From contig NC_135558.1 of the NCBI RefSeq assembly GCF_964340395.1, positions 24,298,564 to 24,362,563 of the forward strand: DNA of 64,000 nt, in the 5' to 3' direction. The notes beneath the pieces are model-generated. The model searched no databases. It was not told the origin of the DNA and saw nothing but the letters and a program-made list of their open reading frames with translations. The position numbers were made by a program, and so were the translations under genes. Position 1 is the stretch's first letter. Every line of letters begins with the position of its first letter. This DNA comes from Glandiceps talaboti (lineage: Eukaryota > Hemichordata > Enteropneusta > Spengelidae). This document shows, in pieces, positions 47,193 to 59,383 of the stretch.

Positions 47193-49180
47193 TCCCCTAA
47201 CAGATTTGTATGTACAGTATATTCAAATGAGCATTTCAATACGTATTTGTATCTCTCTCTACATGTACTTGAAAGTGTTGCATTTCAAGTAAGTTTTGTG
47301 AGTCCATAGATTTATTTTGTGTTGTTTCCAAAATAACTCTTCTTTTGAATGTTCAGTTTTAGTGTGTTGTTGCAAAATTCTTTTAATGTTTTGCCTATAT
47401 GAAAGATTTTGTATACTTTATCTTGTCTGCATACCATTCACCAGGTTACACCCCCATTGAAAATGGTCTGCTCCAAGCCTAACTTAAACATAATTTGCAT
47501 AAAATACATGTACTTACTTCAAAAATCGCCGAAAATCCAAAGCGGTAACTCTTGCATTCCAAATCCCAACAGTCCTCATCCCCTAAGTTATAGCTTATTT
47601 GGTCAGACAAGCATTGATACAACCATTATGCACGGTCCATATTCACTGCAAGTAGAACATCACAATCACGCTGGTCGATCATGCCGGCCGGCTAGGTAAA
47701 GAGTCAGATCTGACCAGCCACACACAGCGATCATGGCAGGTCGCGGGTCGATATTCTGTCCCGTGAGGTTTGAGTGAGGCCCAAATAGTATCCAGTTATG
47801 GTTCATAATCGTGGTCATAGAAGTGGCTGGTTGTTTCTCCGTGAAATCTGCTCAAACTTGAGGTAAAACAGGCTCGGCACAACTTGGAAAATGTACCAGT
47901 ATTTGAAATGACGCGGTACGAATTGCATGATGGGGACTATACCATTATGTGAAGGGGGTGGATAGAATGAAAAGTGACTGATAAGCGAATATAATACGTG
48001 ACTATGTTATTATACTGAGTCTGCACTAGACCATAACATCTTTAATTGTTCACCTTGTCATGTTTCTGTTTAGGATTTATACATTCTTTTTTGCATGTTG
48101 TTCTAAAATAACCATATGGCCAAGTAACCCCCTGGCCAAGGAGTGATGTACCGTAACAACCACATGAACGCTAAGAAACATGATTTTATTATTTACCAAT
48201 ACCTAAACAGAAGTTCCTGAAATAAAGATATCTTTTTTTCCATTTGTTAGGTCGTTACGACTATGTACTTGACAAACGCACACGTCAACCAATTTCTTAT
48301 GACTTGGATGATAAGCACACGCGTTTACATTTATTGTAGCTTAGACAGACATTACTTCATTTACTTGTGCCTGCAACTCTCGGTTTTAAAACATCCGACA
48401 TAGCTTTGAAGCAAATTCTAGGCTTTTTGAAATGAGGAAAAGTTATTTCAATAACTGCTAAAGCAAACGATCTATTTCTGGTCTCTTTTGCTGTATCTGG
48501 TAACGGCCAATGACAATGTTAACTTTGTTCGTACTCGAAAACCGTGCGTAAAACTGGGCTGCATTTTTTTCTAATTCTCTGTTTCTTTTTCACAAGTCCG
48601 CAACCTTTAATAGCGAAGTTAACGTGTTTGGAAACAAAATATCCGATATATCCACCGAGATATACGGCAACCGATGCTTTGTTTCGCTTAATCTATCCAA
48701 CAAAAAGTTAGTCAGATTACCGACATCGCTATGTTAGATATTGGTAAGCTTGGTGATCTGAATTTAAGAGGGGACAACCTGCGAGAGTCACCTAGGATAG
48801 GGAAGTTTGTGAGAGGGGTATCCAAGTAGTCCGTGGATTCCAGACGCAGCAGCGACGACATGCATCGTTGAAAATAATTCCTGCCTCCACACGACCCCTT
48901 ACCACGACAGGTAACAATTATCCACTTAGACGGGATTTGTTTGTTACTGTGTGTAATGATAACTTCACATCAAGGGAACCTAGACCTGGTTTTATAAGAG
49001 ACAGAGGTATACATTTCTACTCATTTAAAAAATAAATAAATACATTTTCATAGAAAATCAAAACCTTTCAGCGAAAGGTCTGAGAATTGAAAACTCGCTC
49101 CAAATGTTCCATTACATGAAGTTACATTTGGTAACAGATGTATTTACTGTCACGTGAGTTTTTTTCTGGATACACAAGCA
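47193..49180. other. Intronic sequence without recognised features
   Basis: Several CpG-containing stretches (47640-47780, 48470-48900) stand out, but no frame resembles a known protein and no repeat family is seen. Confidence 0.45.
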
Positions 49181-49186
49181 CAAAGT

Positions 49187-49217
49187 CAGACACACACACA
49201 CATACATACATACATAC

Positions 49218-49248
<31 letters not shown>

Positions 49249-49262
49249 CATACATACATACA
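49187..49262 (+). repeat. (CATA)n microsatellite
   Basis: A nearly pure array that directly follows the 3' end of the Penelope-like fragment. Confidence 0.95.
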
Positions 49263-49264
49263 CC

Positions 49265-50583
49265 CACAGTTATACAGTCCGAATAAAAAATTACAATCCG
49301 ACGTTTCGAATCAAAATTCTTTATCAATGCTATCAAGGCACGATATACAGCAGGTAACAACCCGACTATACATTGAAAAGAACGACACCACGCGAGTATT
49401 TATCAACGGTAGGGTATGACAAAAATATTTAAAAGTATGTGCACCAAAAAGAAGTTCCCTTTAGAGCACGCTTGAAAGATAGAATAAGCGTAGTTAGATA
49501 TTAGGGAAATAATCTAATAATTCCATGGGGATCCAGGGTTCAAAGACGAAAAAATGATTTCCTCCTCCTTCAACATCAATCGATCCTTGTCACCAGAAAC
49601 CTTACAAATTCCTGAAGTAGACATTTGATACATTATGATCGTTGGTAATAATATGCATAGATACGGGATAGTTACGATTCGTTTGTCTGGTAAGACGGAT
49701 CCCGGAGATATTCCACGAAACGGTTACCAAGACGATGTACAGTCGGACCTATATATAAAAAAAACCCACCACATTTCTGGCATGTAATGTAATATACTAC
49801 GTTAGTACTAATACAAGTAAATCTACTCGTAACAGCCACACTGTTCTCAGCTGCCAAAATCATGATTAGTATTAATAATCGATCTTTCAATCATCTTTAT
49901 TGCATAACAACATGTCATAGAAAGCACGGTAAAGCATACAAAAATGACATACAGAAATAAAGTGAGTACAATACAGTCATTTTGTCAACTGCTGGAGGAC
50001 TGTTTACATCAATAAGAAATTTTCCGAGGGGAAGTTTATCATCAGAGGCCAAAATGTGCAAAAACAACATGTGCCACATCGAGTACGACTGCATGGAAAT
50101 AAACGTAAACCAGCATTAACTTCCAATCCATGTATGGACCACCGTATCTCTTAGATTGGTATCACGACGCCAAGCTGCTTCACGAAATAATGAATTGGTT
50201 AACCTATTAGAACGTAAGATATTAAAATGCGTGTATAGTATGTTCTTAACTGTAGTGGGAAAGGGATGGTATGTTAGAGCCAATACGGGACGATTGGTAT
50301 TACTCTTGTGATCATGTGATTTGATACAAGCTTCCATAGACAAAGATGACATCTTTTGTAAAGTCGCATTGGTAACCGACACTGGATAACCCCGTTGGTG
50401 GAAGTACGTGCAAAATTTAGCAGATCTTTCCCTGAAATCCAAATCGCTACTACAAATACGACGTAAACGAAGTAATTGTGAATAGGGAATACAGTCTTTA
50501 CACTTATTAGGATGTGCTGAACCATACTGCAAATATATTGGTGGAGGGTCTGTGGTAGGTTTAGTATAAGCAGAAATAGATTC
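49265..50583 (-). pseudogene. Penelope-like retroelement fragment (RT end and GIY-YIG nuclease)
   Basis: Penelope-like elements are retroelements whose reverse transcriptase is followed by a GIY-YIG endonuclease. On the minus strand, 50560-50116 encodes the RT C-terminal region: IPYSQLLRLRRICSSDLDF, then HQRGYP, then TYHPFP and NLRDTVV. After a frameshift near 50115, another frame gives PCSRTRCGTC, the cysteine-bearing linker typical of the family. Further stops intervene, then 49890-49672 encodes the nuclease portion with CISTNVVYYITCQKC, YIG and NRFVEYLRD. The tail 49350-49275 carries CGAAACGTCGGATTGTAATT, as seen also near 8450. The palm and fingers of the RT are missing on the 5' side, where the sequence passes straight into a CATA array. 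It is a dead, 5'-truncated copy. Confidence 0.85.
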
Positions 50584-50658
50584 ACCATCCATCCATCCAT
50601 ACATACATACATACATACATACATACATACATACATACATACATACATACATACATAC
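50584..50658 (+). repeat. (CATA)n microsatellite
   Basis: It abuts the 5'-truncated edge of the Penelope-like fragment and is the same repeat as at 49187-49262. Confidence 0.95.
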
Positions 50659-52409
50659 AAATTATTTTATAAGTTAAAATCCAAAATAAATACCCAATCC
50701 CCATCCCACTTGAAGTTGTTTGGTGTTTCAAATAACTATTTGAACTTCAAAGCAACGATCATAATCAGAGGGTTGTTTCGCCGCGAAACCAAGCAATCGT
50801 TATACAGTTGTGTAAACTGTTATCAGCTGATCAAACAAATGAATTACAGAGACTTTATTTATCACTCCTTAAAAATCAGGTCAGAAGCAAATAATTTAAT
50901 GGAACTATAACATATTTTGGTAAGTTTGTAATTGTATGTTTGGCCAAGGGACTCTGACTGCAATAAAGTGACTATATGGAATTGTAATAGTACATATTTA
51001 TGCTTGTTGTATGACGAACACGGGGTCACTGAATGTACAAAAAAAACCTTTTAATGACCCAAAACGCAATGTCATCAATTGTGTAGGGCACCATCAAAAC
51101 TTGCGTATGAAAGATATTCGGTTTTTGTAAGTTAGTTTGTATGTGTATTGTGTGTATTGTGTGTGTGTGTTTGTGTGTTTGTTTGTTTGTTTGTTTGTTT
51201 GTTTGTTTGTTTGTTTGTTCGTTTGCTTGTTTACATGTTGTTGTTTTTCCGTCAGTGGTGAGCCGTTTTACTTTCTCTTTACTGAAAACAATCTCGAGCA
51301 TATGCAGACGTGACATCACTGTTTACCATCTAAGTTCACAGGAATTCTAGAGAGAAACGGTGTCCGATACCACTATGGTCTCCCCATTAATACTAGCCAC
51401 TGAAGAACATTCATTTGAAATACCAGTTGTAGGCTTACAGCAGATCGGTTCTGCTGTCATATTCGTGCTGGCCCATGTACATTTTCAAGTTCCAGGACAA
51501 AATGCAGTGCTCCAGGGCCGGCCTGACGACCCAGTATAAAAGAGCGTTCCATTTATCTAATACATTTTAATTAATGGTCATTATATCTTATATTTCCTTT
51601 AAACTAGACTTGCACTTAAAACTGCAACACTGTATCTGTTTTTCTATGTATAACCTAACAAGTTGTATGTATCCAGGACGGCAGCAGAATATGCATGGCC
51701 GCGAGGCAGGCGATAGAACGTTGTACTCCAATGTTCAATTTTCATTTGTTTTAATTCACCTTCACATCCATTAATCAATACGAGACGCTGATGAGAAGTC
51801 ACAGGCTGACGTTTTCGTCTTTTCGGCGAAGGTGTATTGCTCGGATATCTAAGTTTTTTTCAACGAAACTAACATTATGATGGAAAATTTTATCAGTCGC
51901 ACAAGTGTACAGGATATCGCGATTTAGTGATGAAAGCCATAATGAGCTGACAGCTGGCCTTTTGATATTTCATTGTTGTACTGTTCTATACAAGGTATAT
52001 GCAAATCAAAACTTTGTTTTTAACCGGGCATATTTTTAACCATTGACGGTGATTTAACTCTTTGCAAAAGTCCGAAAGTTGTGGAGGAAAATGACACAGA
52101 CGTCTGAATGATACATATCGAACATTGTAAAATGAAACGAAAACGATGTTTGGTGTGAATTATATCGAAAACCAAATTTGCACGTCACAGAACACTAAAA
52201 TATCAAATGCAAACGGATGTTTTGAGTAAGTTTTGTCATAGGTTGGACGCGATCACACTATTTACATTTTGATCACAGACTATCTGTGATTTGATTTTTA
52301 GGTGTTAATAGTCAAGTCGTCCACAACATTGCCGAGTAGTGCCGATTGGTACGCTTCCACGGCCGTATAACACCAAGAAACAGTTTCTTATAATTGTCTG
52401 TGATAATAC
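50659..52409. other. Intronic sequence; (GTTT)n at 51168-51226
   Basis: Apart from the GTTT microsatellite I recognise no repeat family or gene. Confidence 0.5.
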
Positions 52410-52414
52410 ATAGT

Positions 52415-52500
52415 CTAGCTGCGAGACATTCGGGCATTCCTCTTACTTCCGATACGACAAGCATCTCGTATCGGAAAGCCCGAGGGCCTAGCAGAAATAG
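52415..52500. repeat. Family F-like hairpin
   Basis: 'ctagctgcgagacattcggg' and 'cccgagggcctagcag' bracket an inner inverted pair TTCCGATACGA/TCGTATCGGAA. It resembles the ends of 28704-29206. Confidence 0.55.
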
Positions 52501-52589
52501 ACTAACGGTGAAAAGAGAACAACTCCACACTCAGAGACATTCGACAATGGCGGCACGTACGTATACGTAACGAATACGTAAAATATACA

Positions 52590-52785
52590 GTGTGCAAAAC
52601 AAGACTGGAAGCTGGAACAAAAGACTTAAGTGTACGCTTAGTCTACGGAACTGTAGATTTCGGCAGACTTAATGTCTAGTATACTGTTCGTATACTTCAG
52701 TACACGAAGCGCATATGTGAGATCTGCAGATACAGTAGATTTACGTAGATTCATGTCTATTCAACTTTTTGCCCAGTGGAAAGGG
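52590..52785 (-). repeat. Family E repeat, inverted copy
   Basis: The minus strand matches parts of 39270-39570, ending with 'ccactgggcaaaaagttgaa'. Confidence 0.55.
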
Positions 52786-53397
52786 TTAAGGGAATCCGCA
52801 ATAGCAGTGTTTTCTCATTTCTGTGAGATCTTATGCCAGTACATGTACTGCAACAATTCTATCAGGCCAGATGACATCCTACAAAACTGTGATTCAGGGA
52901 TTGCATTTTCTATATATTTAGACAATAATGCACACCCTGCCAGCCGATACTGGGCAAAAGCAACCTTTGCATGACATAATTGTGCGAGGCGACAGCCAAG
53001 TACATTATGGAGTGCAAAGTTTGCTTGAGTCCATTATGGATTGGCAGGGCGTGCATTATTGTTATTATTTTACAGTTTTGCCAATACCAGTTAATTTGCA
53101 GATGGTGAAAAGTAAAATTGAATTAAATTTACACAGGGTTTTGGTGCCGATGTATGTCATCTGCAATAATAGTGTACATTATCAGAAATAATGTTGAGGG
53201 ATGACGTCACAAAATTCACTGGAATATAATTTTCAATAATCAGAAATTTTGACAATTTGTGTATTTTCTATACCATATTTTTCATTTATCAGAAATTTTG
53301 ACAATAAAATTGTATTTGGTGTTACAGTTTACTCACCATTTTCGTGTACAGAAGTTTTGTGAACAAATTTTTGAGTAGCCCCCCCCCCTACCTTTCT

Positions 53398-53423
53398 CCC
53401 CCCCCCCCCCCCCCCCCCCCCCC
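53398..53423 (+). repeat. Poly-C run of 26
   Basis: It sits at the left edge of the family B copy, replacing its usual head. A second C-run of 14 lies at 53794-53807 within the same copy. Confidence 0.95.
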
Positions 53424-54040
53424 GCCTGGCAGCCATTTTGTTTGTGAATTTTCCATGTCCAAAGCCATAACTCAGACATGCGTGAACAGATCTCATTCAA
53501 AGTTGCTATTAGGACAGTTTTATATGACATACATGTGAATATTCATTGTTGTCGTGATACGATCCAATATGGCTGCCTGGCAGCCATTTTGTTTGCAAAT
53601 TTTCCATGTCCAAAGCCATAACTCAGACATGCTTAAACAGATCTCATTCAAAGTTGGTATTAGGACAGTGTTCTATGACATACATGTGCATATCCATTTT
53701 CGTTATGATACGATCTAATATGGCTGCCTGGCAGCCATTTTATTTGCAAATTGTCCATGTCCAAAGCCATAACTCAGACACGCTTGAACAGGTCCCCCCC
53801 CCCCCCCATACCCGACCCATCCTTTATTGTTGAATGGTTTATTCCATCATGTCATCTTGAAGAGTAGGCATGTTCCATGTCCAATCAGCAGACACAACAT
53901 ATCTAAGTCTGTTTGATTTAGGTTCACAAGTGTTGTTGAGTGATCAGAGTAGTGATATCAAGAAAATGACAACATAAACTGCCAGTTCCTTAAAACCCAA
54001 TCATAGCGGGGACTATGTCATTCTTAATGACTTGTTGAAT
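53424..54040 (+). repeat. Family B repeat with 150 bp units
   Basis: GATACGATCC-type boxes at about 53555 and 53705 and CATAACTCAGACATGC boxes are followed by the family B tail (ttgttgagtgatcagagtag, 'tagcggggactatgtcattc'). The head is missing, replaced by a poly-C tract. Confidence 0.85.
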
Positions 54041-54239
54041 TCTGGGATGATGTTTCAGATTTACCTACATTCAGCACTTGATGAATATTATTAAAGATCA
54101 TTTTTATGTTATAGATATTGTTTGTTGTTGTATATTTGCATTCTAAGGCACAACCATGTGATAATGAGCAATAGAATGATATGAAAAGTCAAGAAAGTCT
54201 TATGTCCACCTTCAAAATACAGAAAAAAATATATCAAGA

Positions 54240-55590
54240 AAACTATGATTTGTGTATTGGAGGCCATTTTGAATATTTAATGATGTCATGAGCCAAAAAT
54301 TTGCATATTTTTGGGATCCATGTTGCATTTTGATTCCACAAATATATGGTTATACCAGATGACACTTGGCCAGTTTGGACTCAAGCACACTTGTATTGTA
54401 ATATTATACTGTACATGTATTTACATTTTTTGCATCATGTCACACAGATATACATGTATCATATGTTTACCCAGTACATCATGACTAAAAACAAAGATTT
54501 GGTGCCCAAATATTTACATATTATAAAATATTTGCATATAATTCTGCATGCTTATGAACATTGAACAACAAAGTGCAATGAAAAAATAAAGAATGTTTCA
54601 GGTTTCACCAATATGAATTGAATAATTTGTGAAAAATTCAATAACTTGACTGTAATGGCAGCCATTTTGAATATTTAATGAGGTCACATGACCAAAATTT
54701 GCACATTTTTAGGACCACTGTCTTTGTATGTATCCAAAAATACTTGGTTATGTATGGTAAAACATGGTCAGTTTGGACTCGGGCACCCCGGCATTTAATA
54801 TGACTATTTCACTTGTTGAATGGTATGTCGACATATCAAATTACTGTATGTTTGCCGAGTACACAATGACTAAAACCAAAGATTGTTGGCCCAAATCTTT
54901 ACATCTGATGTCATATTTTCATATTATTCCACAGCCTTGCAACATTGAGGGCTAAAATTACAATAAAAAATTTAAAATATTTTACTCTCACTTATACAAA
55001 TTGAAAAATGTGCATAAAATTCCATAACTTGACTGTAATAGCAGCCATTTTGAATATCTAATGAGGTCACGTGATCAATATTTGCATATTTTGGGATGCT
55101 TTTTTTATGACCAGTTCAAAAATATATGGTTTCATCACATCATTATTGGTCAGTTTGGACTCAAACAATCCTGCAATACGGTACTTCCACTCCTTGAATT
55201 GCATGCAAAAATACCGAGTTACCACATGTTTACCAGGGTGAAAATCAAAATTTTATACATAAATCTTTACATATTATGTAATATTTCTATATTATTCTAC
55301 AGGCTGGTAACATTGAGGGCTAAAATGCTATAAAAAACTGAGAATTTTGTACTTTTACCAATACAAATTATAAAAATGTGAAAAATATTTCATAACTTTA
55401 CTGGTTTGGCGTCCATTTTGAATATTTAATGAGGTCATGTGACAAAAATTTGCATATTTTTGGGAAATATGATATATATAGATTCCATGAATATATAGTT
55501 TTCTTGGGTCATCCTTGGTCAGTTTGGACACCAGGGGTTATGTTACATGATACTTAAACCCAATTTATACCCTCTCAGGGTTCACAGGGT
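54240..55590 (+). repeat. Four-unit tandem array of about 380 bp
   Basis: The box gccattttgaatatttaatg occurs at about 54265, 54661, 55045 and 55412 (third copy with one change). Each is followed by 'tttgcatatttttggga' and later by 'tggtcagtttggactc'. Spacings are about 396, 384 and 367 bp. The array follows directly on family B and ends with 'ccctctcagggttcacaggg'. No protein is recognised in the frames that cross it. Confidence 0.8.
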
Positions 55591-55598
55591 TAAAATCA

Positions 55599-55799
55599 GT
55601 TGTGTAGATAGGCTACGTTGTACTTCCATGCGTCCTTGTAATTGCGTCTTTTACGTACGTATTTTGTCTTCCGGGTGTTACCGCCTATCTCACCGGGAAC
55701 AACCGGAAGACAAAAGACGCATGTATAAGACGCAATACGATGAAGTAAAGGTAAATAAAAGAAACGTAGCCTATTTACACATCGGATTTTAATCAGATT
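55599..55799. mobile_element. Hairpin-bearing element with family G terminus
   Basis: GTGTAGATAGGCTACGTT (55599) pairs with AACGTAGCCTATTTACAC (55762), and inner words such as 'cgtcttttacgtacg' and 'agacaaaagacg' add pairing. CATCGGATTTTAATCAGATTG, cut here at the family G end, follows directly (to 55799). It may be a small internally deleted relative of family G. Confidence 0.6.
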
Positions 55800-57499
55800 G
55801 TTACTTGTCAGACCGTAATGTCATGGAATGCGACGTTTGTTTCAAAGCAAAACGGAAAAAATTCTTTTTCTGAAGGGTGTTCAAATTTCAGAAACTCAAC
55901 TCTTACATGAAATCAAGACTCTAGAAGTCACATAAATAGTGTTTGATGTCCATGAAGTTGGACTTTACTACAGACCGACAGGTAACAAACGGGAGGAAAT
56001 CTCAAGAGATGAGTGACAATGTAATATCATAGTTACTGTCATACTCAACTCAACTGCAAACTGTTAACATGTTTATGTTATGATATAATGGCTAAACAAG
56101 ATCTCCCTTGCGATCATGTATAAATGCCGATTTCATGCATGTTCAAACTTTGAATGGTTTGTCAGGGATGCATTGAACAGGTACTTTCAAAATCTCTAGA
56201 ATTTGAATTACGAATGATAAAAATGTAAATGTGTGTTATAACAAAGTTCCTATCTCATGGGTGAATTAAACTTAATTATTTGTATTTTCATTTGCCTTCT
56301 CAATTTCATCCAAATCAATTTAATATTCTGTTCTGGCTTATTTCAATCGCTCCATTGTACTATTTCCCCATCTTACAGACATTAATTGCTTGGTTTTGTG
56401 AATGACCCACAGATTTCCAGCTGTGACCCCCAAATTTTCAGACCTTGTGTCACAAAGACCCCCATAACCAAAAAGTGATGTAAAACCCTGATCTGCTCTA
56501 TCAACTGAATATTCTTGAATTGCCCGTAAAGAGCTAATAAATATGCTCATAGAGCTAATAAATATGCTCATTACCATCAGTGACAAAATAATGGAGTTTA
56601 AATATAATTCTTACATTCCAAGACCTGTGCATCTTGGATTAAGTTCATCGTAGTTGTAAACAAATTGTAGGCCTTGCACAATGATTCAGCTGTTCTTCAT
56701 TGTTCTCTGACCATACCATTACGACCAGGCTAGACCTTGAGTACGTCCCGAAGCTTGAGCAGTTAGTACGTCACCATTGATAAGTCCCGACATATTTTAA
56801 ACAGTATATTATTAAAGTTGAAATTGAGTAGTCCTAAATTATCTAGCTGTTTATTAGTAAGTCTTGACAAATGTTTGTTGTCGTTTGGGTGTGAGCCATT
56901 GACTAGTATTAAATTAGTAGTAGTACTTACTAGTAATGACTGACATTTTCCCCTACTTGGTAGCAACTCACCTACAAATTAATTGTATGGTCTGGTAACT
57001 GTAATACTCCACCGCCTGGCATAAGGACACGCATTAGCCAATGTGCATTGTGAAATGTTTCTCACGTGACCCCTTCACATTAGCAAAAAGTGAACAGAAA
57101 TAAATAAATAAATACCTTGATTGACGTTACTGTATATAAAGAAGAAGATGAAATAATTGGACTTGAAATGGCTTCTGCAGGCCGATAATGTACATGTAGG
57201 ACAGGTTGTTATCGCGCAAGAACACTGTGTATACAAATGTAGGTACTTTGGCCAGTAGTATTTAAATAGCTGGGATGGCAAAATTTCAGATAGTGACAGA
57301 TTTCAACTACTACCATTGGATATCACAAATGTGATACCCAAAAATCGTATTCCAGAGTAATGTAATTACTTTGTAGCTTTGTAACAATTATGCATGGCTA
57401 ATGTCTTTTAGATCATGTCTGTACATGTACATTAGAATAGATAATATATAGAACCACATAGACATACACATGCGCTTGCGGTGCTCGTATCACTTTTAA
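55800..57499. other. Intronic sequence; family H copy at 56340-56490 (minus)
   Basis: On the minus strand 56340-56490 matches 38736-38880 ('gtgatgtaaaaccctg' complement, 'gggggtc', 'gaatgacc' complement). Nothing else is recognised. Confidence 0.55.
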
Positions 57500-57558
57500 G
57501 CACAACTGAACTAATAAAGGTCAGTAGTGTTATAGGCATGGTGTGGTGTCTCTAGCTG

Positions 57559-57596
<38 letters not shown>

Positions 57597-57735
57597 TGTG
57601 TGTCTGTGTGTCTGTGTCAAACTGAAAAACTGCCAAACCAATTGACTTGGTATTTGGTAGGAGCATTACTTATGGTGTTTACATGTACTTGGGAAATTGT
57701 TCAAAGTGAAATGATTGCATCACAGATGTAGAATT
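57500..57735 (+). repeat. Family A head fragment next to SEC16 exon
   Basis: The head (agcacaactgaactaataaa), a GT array at 57560-57620 and the first body block ('ttggtatttggtaggagcat', 'gggaaattgttcaaa') are present. It stops about 57 bases before the exon acceptor. Confidence 0.8.
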
Positions 57736-57792
57736 GTGTATCTGAATACAAATAGATATGAATTACATTTTGATATATTTATATGTTTTCAG

Positions 57793-59187
57793 GACCTCCA
57801 CAACAACAACAAGGGCCATACTACAACCAACAAAATGGCCAGAATTGGAATAGTGGGTATGGTGCTTTGAACACCAATCAACAATCACCACAGCCTCCAC
57901 CACAGTCTTCACCACAGTTCTTTGACCCATCATCCTTTCAAAATCAAGCCTCACCACTAATGTTTAATCCACTTAATCCTGATTCAAAACACCCACAGCA
58001 GCAAGTAGTTGAACAGCCAGTAGGACAGTCCCAGCAACAACATCAGCAGCATCAGGGGCAGTGGGGACAGGACTGGAACCAGCAAGGGATATACAATCAA
58101 CAGCCTCCATATGACCAACAGCATAGTTTGGAAGAACAGAGACAACCACAAGTGCTACAGAATGAACAATATTTACAACAAAACTCTGATGTGCAAGGAC
58201 AAAATCAACCTCACCAGCAAAATGAAATGCTTCCACAGCAGGGGTATGCTTCTCAGAGCAATGTGTTTCCTAGGTTAGAACAGAAATATTCACACTTTGA
58301 GGAAGGTGGAGATCCAAATATGCACAATGCCTGGCAACAGCATGAACAAACAAAACAACTTAAAGTTCCACAAGAAAACAAAGATTTGTCTAGGTCAAGT
58401 TCTGCAGGAGCTTTAGCAGCCTTTTTTGGTGATACAGATACAGATACAGATACAGATACAGCTTTCCTCAATTCCAGTGGACGCAGTCATCTTTCACATA
58501 GTCAAACCAGAAGTGATGGCCAAAGTCCTAGCAGTAATATAAGTGATTCCTGTAGTGCGAGTAATAGTGGTGCAATGTTTGAACAACAGAACATTATGCA
58601 TAATCAAGAAAACCAAGCTTGGGATACTGCTGTACCTTTACAGGAAGAGCAGCAATTAAATGTTGAACCTGAAAATAGACAGCAACCTGAGACAGTTCTG
58701 TATTCACCAATTGTTCCTGACAGCCATTCTCAGTCTTTAAATCCAGAGCTACTGTTGCAGCATTCATCGGAAAGTCAGCAGAAACCATTCCATGAACCCA
58801 ATAGGAACTTTCAACAAATTGAAAACAATACTCTTATTGATCCATATCAGGAAGGATTAGCAAAGAAAAACAATTTTACCTTGATTGAGGAGCAAAACAC
58901 AGTCATGTATAATCCACACATCGATTCGTTTGATACTACGCCAATGAATCAAGTACAAATCCTTGAAAATGTAGCACCTGAAGTGAAGCATATCCAAACA
59001 AATGAAGCTCAACCTAGTGCAATGGCAGAGGTACTGCCAGATAGTAGTCAACAATTTTCATTTAAGAATCAACCAGAGCATCAAGTACAGCAATGTATGG
59101 TTGAAGTGAGTCAACCTCTTCAGCCAGTACCCCAACCGATATCAGAAGATTTAGCTGCAAAATTAGGTGCCAGAGAAGATACGAAAG
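57793..59187 (+). CDS. SEC16A: SEC16 large N-terminal exon (465 codons)
   Basis: SEC16 is a peripheral ER protein that marks ER exit sites and scaffolds COPII assembly. This exon follows the acceptor GTTTTCAG (AG at 57791-57792) and ends at AAAG|GTAAGT (GT at 59188), entering and leaving in phase 1. It is 1395 bases long. The product is disordered, very rich in Gln, Asn, Ser and Pro, with Tyr/Asn/Gln patches at the start (GPYYNQQNGQNWNSGYG). Near 58390-58460 it has SSSAGALAAFFG, which resembles the SGALA-FF motif I remember from the N-terminal half of vertebrate SEC16A. A run of five Asp-Thr pairs is encoded by (GATACA)5 at 58431-58460. There are no membrane spans. The identification rests on this motif, overall composition and the next exon, because the diagnostic central domain is outside the window. 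Confidence 0.75.
58431..58460 (+). repeat. In-frame (GATACA)5 coding microsatellite
   Basis: Five perfect hexanucleotide units encode alternating Asp-Thr just after the SAGALAAFFG motif. Unit changes keep the frame, so length variation is likely. Confidence 0.9.
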
Positions 59188-59337
59188 GTAAGTAAAATGA
59201 AGGTACAACATACAAATCTTACATTGGTTCATTAGATATACATGTACTGTGTAGTGCAGTTACATGTAAACACAGGTTCAGTAGTGCTGTAGGCATAGAG
59301 AAATGACATTTGTCTGTCTGTCTACATGTATGCGTGC

Positions 59338-59383
59338 GTACATATGTATGTATGTATGTATGTATGTATGTGTGTATGTATGT
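59338..59383 (+). repeat. (TATG)n microsatellite, left part
   Basis: It directly adjoins the 3' end of the non-LTR fragment, which ends in a short TAA-rich tract at 59384-59405. Confidence 0.9.

Larger units (their letters stand above)
37248..57792 (+). other. Giant SEC16 intron (about 20.5 kb, phase 1)
   Basis: It is bounded by GTAAGTG at 37248 and TTATATGTTTTCAG ending at 57792. It contains family A copies at both ends, two large fold-backs, a Penelope-like fragment, family B and a ~380 bp tandem array. No other coding exon was recognised within it. Confidence 0.7.

Noticed and set aside
49112-49419. Frames rich in Tyr-Val-Cys-Met or His-Thr-Tyr-Ile repeats
   Set aside because: Microsatellite translation next to the Penelope-like tail.
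57783-57792. ATG at 57783 as the SEC16 start
   Set aside because: It precedes the splice acceptor, has a poor start context, and an in-frame start exon exists at 37211.
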